64,000 nucleotides of DNA, from NCBI RefSeq assembly GCF_009733595.1, contig NZ_WOFH01000009.1, positions 186,001 through 250,000 of the forward strand. The letters run 5' to 3'. Below, in pieces: positions 52,579-62,180 of this stretch (within the stretch, counting starts at the first letter, position 1; the number at the start of each line of letters is the position of its first letter). Made by a program: the position numbers and the translations under genes. The notes beneath the pieces are model-generated. The model had not been told where the DNA came from. It did no database searches and was given only the letters and a program-made list of their open reading frames with translations. Source of the DNA: Actinomadura litoris. Its GTDB lineage: Bacteria > Actinomycetota > Actinomycetes > Streptosporangiales > Streptosporangiaceae.

Positions 52579-55064
52579 CGACGGACCTCCTCGGCCTTCG
52601 CCCCCGCGGTGGTGAGTTCGGACGCGCCCGGATGCGACCGGGTCGGGTTGGTGTCCAGCCAACGCTGCAGTTCCTCGGATATCAGGTCGACGCCGATGCG
52701 TCCCGCACGGCCGTCGAGGTCGCGGAAGATGCATTCGCCGTTGCCCAGGTTGCGCAGCACGGCCTTGTGCTCGTCAGACGCCTCCACCCCGAGAAGCGAC
52801 ATGACGTCGGCCACCTCCACCCGTTCGGTGGAGCGGAAGCAGAACACCGACGACAGGCAGTTGGTCACCTGTTCGTTCAGCAGGTCGCCGGCGTTCTGCG
52901 AGACCAGGATCAACGCGGTGTTGCGGGACCGTCCCATCCGCGACACCTCGGGCACGAGCTTCGCGCCCTCGGGAGTCGAGGTGATGGCCCACGCCTCGTC
53001 CAGGAAGATGGCCTTCGGCAGCCGCCGGTCGAGGCCGTGCATGAGCCGGCGCGCGAACTGCGACACCAGGTACATCAGCGCGACCGACAGCCGCTGCTCG
53101 TAGGAGTAGTCCTCGCGGTTGATCGCGACGTCGGGGAGCGTGAGCCCGCCGAGCGTGAACACGGTCGTCCAACCGGCGCTGTCGATGCGCTCGCCGCCGG
53201 ACGGGTCGAAGCACAGCCGCGCGAGCCGCATCTCCGACATCGAGCGCAGCACCGCGCCGAGGTTCTTGGACGCGGGGTCGGCCGCGGCCTCCAGGTGGTC
53301 GACGACGCGGCCGAGCGAGGGGCGCTCGCCGTTGGCGACCGCGCCGACCGCCTGGATCATCGCGGACTCGCGCTCCTCCGACATGCGCGGCAGCAGCAGC
53401 CGCAGCGTCTCGGTGGCCATCGTCTTCTTCGCCGCGAGGTCGTCGCCGAACGAGAACGGGTCGAGCAGGCCGGGTGCCGCCGACCCGAGCGGCAGGACCC
53501 GGGCCTTGCGCCCGCGCGCCCGCAGCAGCTCCACGAGCGACTCGGCGTCGCCCTTCGGGTCGATCGCCGCGACCGTGACGCCGCGCAGCGCCATCTGGTA
53601 GATCAGCAGCAGCGCGAGCGTGGTCTTGCCGCCGCCCGGCTCACCGGTGATCGCCACCGCCGTCGGACGGTTGCGGGCCGCGGCGACCAGCGGGTCGAAG
53701 TGGACGATCGACCGGGCCCGCCCCAGCGTCTCGCCGATGTAGGGGCCGATCCAGCCCTCGTCGTTCTCGTCCGGACGGTCGCCGAGGTCGACGGTCGCGA
53801 TCGGCATGCCGCCCGCGATCGTCCGCAGCGGCTGGCGCTGCGCGTAGGCGTTCAGCCGGATCCGGTCGCCGGGCAGCGACTCCAGGAACAGCGAGAACTG
53901 GTCGCCGGTCGAGTTGACGACGTCGATGCCGATGTCGCGGTAGTGCTCGACCACCGCGTCCACCCGCTGGGCGAGCAGGTCCTCCGTCGGCGCGGACACG
54001 ATCAGACGGTGCCATCCGTACACGAACGGCAGCCGCTCCTTGGTGATGCCGTGCTCCAGCATCCGCGCCGCGTCGATCTGCTCCGCCAGCGCGATCGGGG
54101 CCTCCGCGCCCGCCTCGCGGATGTGCTGGTCCATGTCGCGGGCGTGCGCGAGCTTCCGCGAGACGTCCTTGGACGCCTTGGCGGGCGGGACGAGCTTCAT
54201 CCGCGCGCTGATCTCGACGGGGAACGGCAGCGCGTCGGCGTAGTGGAACCACGGCTCGCCGTCCGGGAACGGCATCATGTCGGGGAACCGCGCGAACGAC
54301 AGGTAGGCGACATAGGACGCGGCGGTCGCGCCGCCGCCCGCGCCCGTGTAGTTCGGCTGCTCGACCCGCAGGTAGGAGCGCCCGTTGTGGATGGCACCCT
54401 CGACCAGCGACTCGATCTCGCCCTTGCCCCACGTCCGGCGCGGCACCGCCGAGGGCGGCGGGTCGGCCAGCGACCCGGTCACCGCGTGCTGGAACAGCCA
54501 CGCCACCTCGGTGGCCGTGGCGTGCCGCGCGAACAGCGCCGACCCGCCGAGCGCGCGGCCGATCCGCTCGGCCTGCTCCGTCCAGCGCCCGATCTCCCGC
54601 TTGTCGACCGCGTCGTCGTTCACGCCGAGGACGCTCTCGCTGCGCTTGTAGAACCCGAGGAGCTGCGACAGCACGCCGCCGGACAGGTGCGCGCCCATCC
54701 CCCGCGGCCCGAGCCGCACGCCGAGGTAGACCTCCTTGGTCCAGAAGTCCTTGGCCCACACGTGGGCGTAGGTCTCCTCCAGGTACTCCCGCCACCCGGA
54801 CCCGGCGTCGGACGTCCGGTCCAGCGCGAGCGCCCACTCCGCCGCCGGATACGTCCGGTGCGCGATCCGCAGGTGGATCTCGGCGTCCTGCATGCGGATG
54901 CCCGCGAGCGCGATCGTGATGTTGGTCGCGAGCGCCTCGCGCTCCTCACCGGTGGTGAACTCATACGACACCGTGGGCAACCGGAAGTAGGCCCAGGCGG
55001 CGTTGTCGGTGAGCAGCACGCGGTCGTCGAAGTACCGCACCGCCAGCCGGCTGGCCTTGCTCAT
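52575..55064 (-). CDS. VirB4/TcpF-type conjugation ATPase
   Basis: 829 residues. The N-terminal half is the membrane-proximal VirB4-like region. The C-terminal motor has Walker A AITGEPGGGKTT (K480), Walker B KAIFLDEAWAI, the motif LILVSQNAGDLLNE and a late Arg-rich segment. These ATPases power assembly and substrate transfer of type IV secretion channels. ATGA overlaps link it to the 50-codon ORF upstream and the VirB6-like gene downstream. No relaxase or TcpA/VirD4 coupling ATPase is found in the window. Confidence 0.92.
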   Translation of the reverse strand: MSKASRLAVRYFDDRVLLTDNAAWAYFRLPTVSYEFTTGEEREALATNITIALAGIRMQDAEIHLRIAHRTYPAAEWALALDRTSDAGSGWREYLEETYAHVWAKDFWTKEVYLGVRLGPRGMGAHLSGGVLSQLLGFYKRSESVLGVNDDAVDKREIGRWTEQAERIGRALGGSALFARHATATEVAWLFQHAVTGSLADPPPSAVPRRTWGKGEIESLVEGAIHNGRSYLRVEQPNYTGAGGGATAASYVAYLSFARFPDMMPFPDGEPWFHYADALPFPVEISARMKLVPPAKASKDVSRKLAHARDMDQHIREAGAEAPIALAEQIDAARMLEHGITKERLPFVYGWHRLIVSAPTEDLLAQRVDAVVEHYRDIGIDVVNSTGDQFSLFLESLPGDRIRLNAYAQRQPLRTIAGGMPIATVDLGDRPDENDEGWIGPYIGETLGRARSIVHFDPLVAAARNRPTAVAITGEPGGGKTTLALLLIYQMALRGVTVAAIDPKGDAESLVELLRARGRKARVLPLGSAAPGLLDPFSFGDDLAAKKTMATETLRLLLPRMSEERESAMIQAVGAVANGERPSLGRVVDHLEAAADPASKNLGAVLRSMSEMRLARLCFDPSGGERIDSAGWTTVFTLGGLTLPDVAINREDYSYEQRLSVALMYLVSQFARRLMHGLDRRLPKAIFLDEAWAITSTPEGAKLVPEVSRMGRSRNTALILVSQNAGDLLNEQVTNCLSSVFCFRSTERVEVADVMSLLGVEASDEHKAVLRNLGNGECIFRDLDGRAGRIGVDLISEELQRWLDTNPTRSHPGASELTTAGAKAEEVRR

Positions 55065-55213
55065 GCCGTCCTCCCGACCAATGATTCTCCCGGTGCGCCG
55101 CGTCCGGTGAAGGGTTGCCCGAGGGACTGTTTCACGTCCGGACGGCCAGCAAGATCAGACGCGTCCGCAAGGGACGCGCGCGCCGTCGTTCGATGCCCGC
55201 GAGGGGCGCTCAT
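55061..55213 (-). CDS. 50-codon micro-ORF coupled at both ends
   Basis: 50 residues from ATG 55213, which overlaps the stop of the TcpE-MinD gene; its TGA overlaps the VirB4 start (ATGA at both ends). The peptide is polar, with SAPRGHRTTARAS at its start and several Gly/Asp; no hydrophobic helix. No family is recognised. Without it there would be a 145-bp gap in an otherwise continuous chain of overlapping genes, which argues that it is translated. It could be a real subunit or only a translation relay. Confidence 0.6.
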   Translation of the reverse strand: MSAPRGHRTTARASLADASDLAGRPDVKQSLGQPFTGRGAPGESLVGRTA

Positions 55214-58200
55214 CGGGTGGCCTCCTGCTCCTGCTGAAGCTCCTGGTAACGCTCGGGCACGACGGTGAAGCCGCCGGCGACCACGCCGGCGAGGGCAAGA
55301 TAGGCACGCCGCGTCGGCGCGCGCAACGACTTCAACTCGTTGCGCGGGGCGCGGTCCATGCTCAGATGATCGTCCCACGGGATGCGGACGAGCGCCCGGC
55401 AACGGCCCCGCGCCACGGCCTCGGCCTGCTCGACGTCGTCCATGCTGCGGCGGCTGACGCCGTTGATGACCGTCACCGCGCGGGACCGCAGCTCCTCGTA
55501 GCCGTGGCCGTCGAGCCACTCGAACGTCATCGCCACCGCGCGCGGCGCGTCGGCGCTGGCGGGCGCGACCAGCACGACCTGGTCGGCGTAGGGCAGCACG
55601 CGCGCGACCACGGCGGCCGCTGCGTCCAGCAGCGTCACCGAGTAGAACTTGTCGATCGTGCGGATCGCGAGCGCGTAGTCCCGGTCGTCCAGCGCCTGGA
55701 GCGGGTTCTTGCCCGCCGCGACGACGTCGAGGCCGGACTTGGCCTGCGAGGTGTACCGGCGCATCGCGGTGAGGCTGCCCACCTGGTCGGCGCGCGTGAT
55801 GAGCCCGGTGAGCGTCTCGTTGGTCTCGCTGCGCGTCCGCCGGGCGAGCGCGCCCGGGCCGGGGTTGACGTCGATCGCGACGATCGGCTCCCCGTTGTGC
55901 TGGGCGAAGGTGTGCCCGAGCATCAGCGCGGTCACGGTCTGCCCGGCACCGCCGGTGCATCCGAGGACGACGATGTGGCGCGTTCCCTGGAACGGCTGCT
56001 GGAGCCGCATCTGGTAGTCGCCGTCGACGTCCCCGTGCCCGCCGCCGACGGCCTGGATGAGCCGCCGCAGCCCGCCGGCCGTGACCTCGTGCTCCGGGTC
56101 CGGCGGCGTGATCGCGGGTCCGGACGGCGGCGGCGCGGGCGGCGGCGGCAGCGGCCTCGGCCGCACCGGCGAGGCGGGCCCCGACCGCACCTCGCGCGGC
56201 GGCGCCTGCTCGTCCGGTGACGGCTGGCCGGGCCCGCCGTGCGGGTAGGGCACGGGCCCGTGCGGAGCCTGCTGGGGCGGCGCGGGCGCCTGCGCGGCCG
56301 GTGCCGGCGGAACCTGTGGCTGCTGCGGCTGCGGCGGCGCGGGCGGGCGGGGCTCGGTCGGACGCGCGGGCTTGGACAGCCCCTTCGACCACGGCTTCGG
56401 CGGCTCCTTGCGCGGCTGCTCGCCGGGCGGTCGCGCACCGAACGCCCCGGGCACCATCGGAACGTCCGGCCGGGTGATCGGCGGCTCCCCCGGCCCGCGC
56501 TGGGGCTGGGGCCGCTGCTCGGGCGCGGGCGCCGAGGGCGGGGGGTTCTTCCACCCCGCGACCTTCTTGTCACCGGGCTCCCCCTGCGAAGAACGCGCGG
56601 CCCAGGGCCTCGGGGCAGGCCCGGCCCCCTGCTGGGGCGCTCCGCCCTTGCCCTGCCCCTCCCGAGGAGGAACGGGCGGCTGCTGCGGCACATCCGGACG
56701 CGTATCGGTCTCGGCCTGCCCACGCCCGGCGGCCCGAGGCCCGGCCAAGGGAGGAGGCGGCCCCTCAACGCCCGCACCCGCCTGCGGCACAGGCGTCCCG
56801 TCCCGCCGCCCCTCGGGACCCGACTTCGCAGCAGCCTCACGCGGCGCCGACTCGGTCGACCAGGGTTCGCGCGGAGCGGGCCCACCCACCCCTTGCTCGC
56901 GCCGACCCGACTGGGGCGACCCGAACTGACGCGGAGCGGCCTCACGCGGCCCAACCTCAGGGGACGCGGGCTGGCTTGGAGCGGCCTCGGCCGCGGACTC
57001 ACGAGGCTCCGACTCGCGCGGAGCGGGTTTGGTCGACCATGGCTCCCGTGGGGCGGACTCGCGCCTCGCCTCGTGGGGTGCGGACTCACGAGAGACGGGC
57101 TCGTGCGGGGTGGCCTGGGGCGCGGGCTCGCGAACCTCAGGCTCACGCGATGCGGGCCTGGCCGCCTCCGACTCGCGCGGAGCGGGCTCGGTCGACCAGG
57201 GCCCGCGAGGAGCCGCCCCAGGCGCACCGACCTCGCGCGGCCCCGGCTCACGCCGACCCGACTGAGGCGAACCGAACTGACGCGGAGCGGCCTCACGCGG
57301 CGTGACCTCAGGGGACGCGGGCTCACGGATCGCGGGGCCGTGTGGAGTGGCCTGGGCGGCGGGCTTATCGGCCTCGGGCTCGCGCGGCGCGGACGCGGGT
57401 GGCTCCGGCTCGCGGGACGCGGGCTCGCGTGGAGCGGCCTGGGCCGCGGGCTCGCGAGGCTCCGCACCGCGCGGGGCCAGCTCGGACGGGCGAGGCTCCT
57501 GCGGAGCCGATCCGCGCGGGCTCGGCTGAGGTGATCCGAACTCGCGTGGCGCGGATTCGCGGGGGGTGGCCTGGGGTGCGGGCTTACCGGCCTCGGGCTC
57601 AGGCAGCGCGGGTGTCTCCGAGCCGCGCGGTGCGGAGTCAGTCGACGACCGCTCGTGAGGGGCGGACTCGCGGGCTGCGGGCTCGCGTGGTGTGGCCTGG
57701 GCTGCGGGCTCAGCGACTTCGGGCTCGCGCGGCGCGGACGCGGGTGGCTCCGGCTCGCGCGGTGCGGAGTCGGTCGACCACCGCTCGCGGGACGCGGGCT
57801 CGCGTGGAGCGGCCTGGGCCGCGGGCTCGCGGGGCACTGGGCCGCGCGGAGCGGGCTCGGACGGGCGAGGCCCCTGCGGAGCCGATCCGCGTGGGCTCGG
57901 CTGAGGTGAGCCGGACTCGCGTGGCGCAGGTTCGCGGGAGGCGGGTTCGCGGGGCTCTGCGCCGCGCGGGGCGGGCTCGGACGGGCGGGGCTCTTGGGGG
58001 GCCGGTCCGCGGGGGGTCGGCTGGGGGGGGCCGAACTCGCGGGGGGCGGCCTGGGCGTCTGTTGGGACGGGGGGCCGGGGGGCGGCCGGGCGGGGGGTGG
58101 AGGCGCTTGCGGGGGGTGGGGTGTCCTGGGGGTGGGCCGGAGGGGTCGCCTGCCAGAGTTCGGTGGGTTCGCCGGGGCGGCGGACGCCGGACGCCAGGGC

Positions 58201-58998
58201 GCGCTTGCCCGAGCCGGGGGCCTCCAGGTGGGGGGTCGCCGGGGGGCCTTCCAGGCCCGGGGAGCCCACGAGCACGTCGTCCTCGTGGGAGATGTCGCGG
58301 GTCGCGCGGCGCCAGGGCTTGGGCGGACGGGGCGTCGCCGCGCCCGCCATGGGGACGTCAGCGGCGGGCTGCTCGGCGACCGGGACGCCCTCGGCGGGGA
58401 TGGGCGGTGTGGCGGGGGCCGCGGGCGCCGGGGCGAAGGGGGCGGGTGGCGGGGCGGGCGCGTCCGCGCGCTGGGCGGCGTACTCGGCCAGGGGCTGCGG
58501 GGCCGAGGCGGCGGACGGGCGCGGGACGGCCGGTGCCGCGGGCACGGCGGCGACCTCGGGCTCGGGGGCGGCCTTGCGCTTGCGGCGGCGGGCCTTGACG
58601 GCGGCCTGCTCAGGGGCGGGCGCGGCCACGCCGGGGCGGCGCCAGACACGGGCGACGATCACGACCTCGCGGGGTTCGCGGATCGGGGTGAGGCGGCACC
58701 AGGTGCGGGGCTCGGAGAAGTAGCGGCTCTGGGAGAGCAGAAGTTCGGTGAGGCGCTTGCCCTCGATGACGGGCCGGGTGGCCAGCCAGGTGAGGACGGC
58801 CGGGGGGACGATGTAAAGGACGTGCCAGGGGGACTCGAAGGGGATCCCGACGAACCTCAGCAGCACGATCCAGGGGACGAACACGCCCGCGAACACACCG
58901 ATCTGGACCAGCGGCAGCGGCATCGGAAGCCGCAGGTCGTACAGCTTGTAGAGCCGCTTCTCGATGCGCCATATGTTCGTGTACGTGAATAGGTCCAC
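55210..58998 (-). CDS. TcpE-like membrane domain fused to a MinD/ParA-like domain through a long repeat linker
   Basis: 1262 residues. Residues ~1-123 are a TcpE-type conjugation membrane module (YTNIWRIEKRLYKLYDLRL, two helices, then RYFSEPRTWCRL). Residues ~125-970 are a disordered Pro/Arg/Glu/Ala linker with internal repeats. The C-terminal ~290 residues are a MinD/ParA-like fold (RHIVVLG, IVAIDVNPGPGALARR, VTLLDAAAAVV, VTVINGVSRRSM), but the P-loop reads CTGGAGQT: Q1020 replaces the Walker Lys and the signature Lys is Thr. ATPase activity is doubtful. MinD-like proteins with long Pro-rich regions occur in actinobacterial secretion loci. Its stop overlaps the micro-ORF. Confidence 0.88.
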   Translation of the reverse strand: MDLFTYTNIWRIEKRLYKLYDLRLPMPLPLVQIGVFAGVFVPWIVLLRFVGIPFESPWHVLYIVPPAVLTWLATRPVIEGKRLTELLLSQSRYFSEPRTWCRLTPIREPREVVIVARVWRRPGVAAPAPEQAAVKARRRKRKAAPEPEVAAVPAAPAVPRPSAASAPQPLAEYAAQRADAPAPPPAPFAPAPAAPATPPIPAEGVPVAEQPAADVPMAGAATPRPPKPWRRATRDISHEDDVLVGSPGLEGPPATPHLEAPGSGKRALASGVRRPGEPTELWQATPPAHPQDTPPPASASTPRPAAPRPPVPTDAQAAPREFGPPQPTPRGPAPQEPRPSEPAPRGAEPREPASREPAPRESGSPQPSPRGSAPQGPRPSEPAPRGPVPREPAAQAAPREPASRERWSTDSAPREPEPPASAPREPEVAEPAAQATPREPAARESAPHERSSTDSAPRGSETPALPEPEAGKPAPQATPRESAPREFGSPQPSPRGSAPQEPRPSELAPRGAEPREPAAQAAPREPASREPEPPASAPREPEADKPAAQATPHGPAIREPASPEVTPREAAPRQFGSPQSGRREPGPREVGAPGAAPRGPWSTEPAPRESEAARPASREPEVREPAPQATPHEPVSRESAPHEARRESAPREPWSTKPAPRESEPRESAAEAAPSQPASPEVGPREAAPRQFGSPQSGRREQGVGGPAPREPWSTESAPREAAAKSGPEGRRDGTPVPQAGAGVEGPPPPLAGPRAAGRGQAETDTRPDVPQQPPVPPREGQGKGGAPQQGAGPAPRPWAARSSQGEPGDKKVAGWKNPPPSAPAPEQRPQPQRGPGEPPITRPDVPMVPGAFGARPPGEQPRKEPPKPWSKGLSKPARPTEPRPPAPPQPQQPQVPPAPAAQAPAPPQQAPHGPVPYPHGGPGQPSPDEQAPPREVRSGPASPVRPRPLPPPPAPPPSGPAITPPDPEHEVTAGGLRRLIQAVGGGHGDVDGDYQMRLQQPFQGTRHIVVLGCTGGAGQTVTALMLGHTFAQHNGEPIVAIDVNPGPGALARRTRSETNETLTGLITRADQVGSLTAMRRYTSQAKSGLDVVAAGKNPLQALDDRDYALAIRTIDKFYSVTLLDAAAAVVARVLPYADQVVLVAPASADAPRAVAMTFEWLDGHGYEELRSRAVTVINGVSRRSMDDVEQAEAVARGRCRALVRIPWDDHLSMDRAPRNELKSLRAPTRRAYLALAGVVAGGFTVVPERYQELQQEQEATR
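56830..58045. repeat. Coding repeat array in the TcpE-MinD linker
   Basis: Imperfect repeats encoding blocks such as FGSPQPSPRGSAPQ, SEPAPRG and AAPREPASRE. Related DNA blocks recur near 57508, 57884 and 58002. Both strands lack stops over long distances, which makes false antisense reading frames here. Confidence 0.7.
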
Positions 58999-59088
58999 GC
59001 CCCTACTCCCCTAGCTGCGCGAGCACGGTGCCGTCTGCCTGGCCCCGGGCGGGGGCCGTCCGACCTCGGGTGTCCGCCGGTATGGAGT

Positions 59089-59379
59089 TCAGCTGACGTC
59101 CACTCCCAGGGCCTTGGCTATCGCCTTGGCCGTGGTCTCGATGATGTTCGGCACGTAGAAGACCACTCCGATTCCGATCGCCAGGACGATGAATTGCACG
59201 AAACGCGTGATCTCGCGCGTGAAGAGGAAGAAGATCGCCACAATGGAGACGATCACCAGGAACAGCGGGCCGAATATCTGGCGGAGCCAGTCGGCGAGCT
59301 GGTCGGTCTTGAGTTCGTCGTTCTCGGTCGGAGCCGCCAGGAGTTCGTGCGGAATCGACGCCATGACGTGGTGCAGCAT
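59089..59379 (-). CDS. TcpD-like small conjugation membrane protein
   Basis: 96 residues; a Met at residue 6 is an alternative start. A short polar N-terminus is followed by two hydrophobic helices (IFGPLFLVIVSIVAIFFLF and FVQFIVLAIGIGVVFYVP) and a short amphipathic end. Size, topology and place between TcpC and TcpE match TcpD-type proteins of Gram-positive T4SS. GAGGAAGG lies about 12 bases before the first ATG, a long spacing. Confidence 0.85.
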   Translation of the reverse strand: MLHHVMASIPHELLAAPTENDELKTDQLADWLRQIFGPLFLVIVSIVAIFFLFTREITRFVQFIVLAIGIGVVFYVPNIIETTAKAIAKALGVDVS

Positions 59380-59436
59380 CGATGGGCTACCTTCCTCGGT
59401 CGGCGGTTGTGTCGGGGGCCGGGTGCGGCTGTCGTC

Positions 59437-60441
59437 TCATGAGCCGTTCGTTTCCGTGGTGCCGCGGATGTCTCGCACGAGCCAGGTCGTTCCCTTCTTC
59501 ATGATGAGCTGGTAGCTCTGCTCCAGCTCACCGCCTCCGGTCAGCTGCCACACGACCGTCGCGGTGACGGTGCGCTCACCGGAGGGCCCCTTCGGCGCCA
59601 CGACCTCCTTGACCTGCACGAAGGTCACGGTGTTGGCCAGACCGGTGATGGTCGTCCCGTCGGAGAAGCGTGACAGGGCCGACTGGTTGCTTGAGGCGTA
59701 CGCCTGAAAGAAGGTACCTAGGAACGGCTGTAGTTCGGCTTCCAGGGCGGTGTCGCGGTCCTGGACGCGGTTCTGGGGAAGCAGGGCCTTGGTGGGCGGG
59801 GGGAGCAGCGCCGGACGCGCGGAGACGACCAGCGAGCCGGCGGTGTCGGCGTAGACCGGGACGGCGAGCCGGAGCCATTTGTCCTGGCTGCGGGCGAGCA
59901 GCGTCACGGTCGCGTTGTTGGCGTCGCGGACGTCCACGCCGGCCACCTGGACGGACTGCACCTGTAGCCCGCCGACGCGGTTCCAGCCGAACTGGCCGTC
60001 GGCGCCGTCGGGCAGGAACGGGCGGAGCTGCGCCTCGCGGGCCGCGGCGTTCTTCTGGTCGAAGTTCAGGTAGACGCTGGCGAACTGGAGCGCGAACGCT
60101 CCGGCGGCGCTGGAGGGGAACTGCGCGCTCTTGCCGGGCTTGGGCGCGCTCGGCGTCGCGGACTCCTCGGCGGTGAAGCGTTCGAAGGGGGCCCGGACGC
60201 CGTTGACGAGGATGACGAGGATGACGGCCCACAGGATCGCGCGGCCGACCCACACCCACCAGCGACCGCCGGAGCCGCCCCAGCGTCCGGCGCGCGAGTC
60301 GCCGCCCGAGCGTCCGCGGCGGCGGTCGGGCTCGGGCACGTCCCACGGGTCGGCGGAGGAGGCGAGCGCCCGGCCTGGCGCCGGCGTCTCCTCCACCACG
60401 GCGGTGTCACGGCCGCGTCCAACGGCCGACCTGCGAGCCAT
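59437..60441 (-). CDS. TcpC-like conjugal transfer protein (VirB8-like)
   Basis: 334 residues from ATG 60441, preceded by GGAGGCAGG. A disordered, Arg-rich cytosolic part (~1-75) leads to one membrane helix (VWVGRAILWAVILVILVNGV, ~80-100), then two extracytoplasmic NTF2-like domains (~135-225 and ~235-330) as in TcpC of Clostridium plasmid pCW3. This is a structural component of the secretion channel's membrane complex. It is the first gene of the minus-strand cluster and so sets the likely promoter at 60442-60910. Confidence 0.9.
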   Translation of the reverse strand: MARRSAVGRGRDTAVVEETPAPGRALASSADPWDVPEPDRRRGRSGGDSRAGRWGGSGGRWWVWVGRAILWAVILVILVNGVRAPFERFTAEESATPSAPKPGKSAQFPSSAAGAFALQFASVYLNFDQKNAAAREAQLRPFLPDGADGQFGWNRVGGLQVQSVQVAGVDVRDANNATVTLLARSQDKWLRLAVPVYADTAGSLVVSARPALLPPPTKALLPQNRVQDRDTALEAELQPFLGTFFQAYASSNQSALSRFSDGTTITGLANTVTFVQVKEVVAPKGPSGERTVTATVVWQLTGGGELEQSYQLIMKKGTTWLVRDIRGTTETNGS

Positions 60442-60910
60442 CCTGCCTCCGCTCGCGCCTCGCCCCCGGTCGGCGCGGTCATGTGTGCCTGGTCGTGTAC
60501 TGGGTGGCCCTTTCCGAACCCACCCCGGGCCCAGCGTAACCACGAGCGCCAATTGTTCCAGCGCATCGCGGCGAAGCACAGCCCCGGCACGCGGTTGTGG
60601 ATAATGCAATCCACCTCAGCAGGAACAGGGAAGATTGCCAAACGGTGACGATCCCCTATCCAAGCCTCCGAACGGAGCGCGCGGACACGTTCCAGACAAG
60701 CGTCCCGGATCACGAGTTGGTTGGTTACCGCGTGGCGGCCCCGGCCGGAATCTCTTCCCCAAAGAAACCGGCAAACTATCCATCTCGGGACATATCACGA
60801 CAGAACACCCTGCCCGGGTGCCCGTCCCGCCCCACATGCAACACCCGTCACAACGAACGCACAAGGCCCGCGCGCACGGAGCGTGGCGCGGGGACCCAGG
60901 GAGGTGGGGC
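60442..60910. other. Intergenic region upstream of the T4SS-like cluster
   Basis: 469 bp between the TcpC start and the ychF stop (both genes on the minus strand). It is noticeably less GC-rich between 60590 and 60860. Small open frames here show poor codon bias and no ribosome sites. It likely holds the cluster promoter. A DnaA-box-like element is listed separately. No tRNA or hairpin of note was seen. Confidence 0.5.
60596..60614. promoter_or_regulatory. DnaA-box-like sequence within an inverted repeat
   Basis: TGTGGATAA (60596-60604) is the exact complement of the DnaA consensus TTATCCACA. It also forms half of the dyad GTGGAT-N6-ATCCAC (60597-60614). It is single, so not an origin; it could be a DnaA-responsive or other regulator site. 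Confidence 0.35.
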
Positions 60911-62002
<1,092 letters not shown>

Positions 62003-62180
62003 GGCCGTCAAGTTTATGGGCCCGCCGAACCTCCTCCAGACGACGAGCGGGTGAACCTTCCCCGCGTGGACCCGCCGGACGGGCGAGGGCGGCTGCGAAC
62101 AGTGCGGCCAATTGTCCGGTCCGGGGCTCCTACCGGCGAGTCGCGGACACGGTGCGCGCGTCCGCTGTCACGATGAACGG

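Noticed and set aside
56830..58045. Repeat array considered as CRISPR
   Set aside because: Repeats are imperfect, in frame, of variable spacing and encode a disordered linker; there are no uniform spacers and no cas genes.
56239..58598. Long open frames on the plus strand opposite the TcpE-MinD linker
   Set aside because: They are antisense to a repeat-rich coding region whose composition removes stop codons on both strands. Their predicted proteins are pure Arg/Gly/Leu low complexity and have no ribosome sites.
48273..60441. T4SS-like cluster as an integrative conjugative element
   Set aside because: No relaxase, integrase, excisionase, tRNA-associated att site or composition shift is visible; flanks are ordinary chromosomal genes.
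60596..60614. Replication origin
   Set aside because: Only one DnaA box and no dnaA/dnaN or AT-rich unwinding region.
60616..60864. Small minus-strand frame rich in Cys between ychF and the T4SS cluster
   Set aside because: No ribosome site, poor codon bias and random-looking composition; treated as intergenic.
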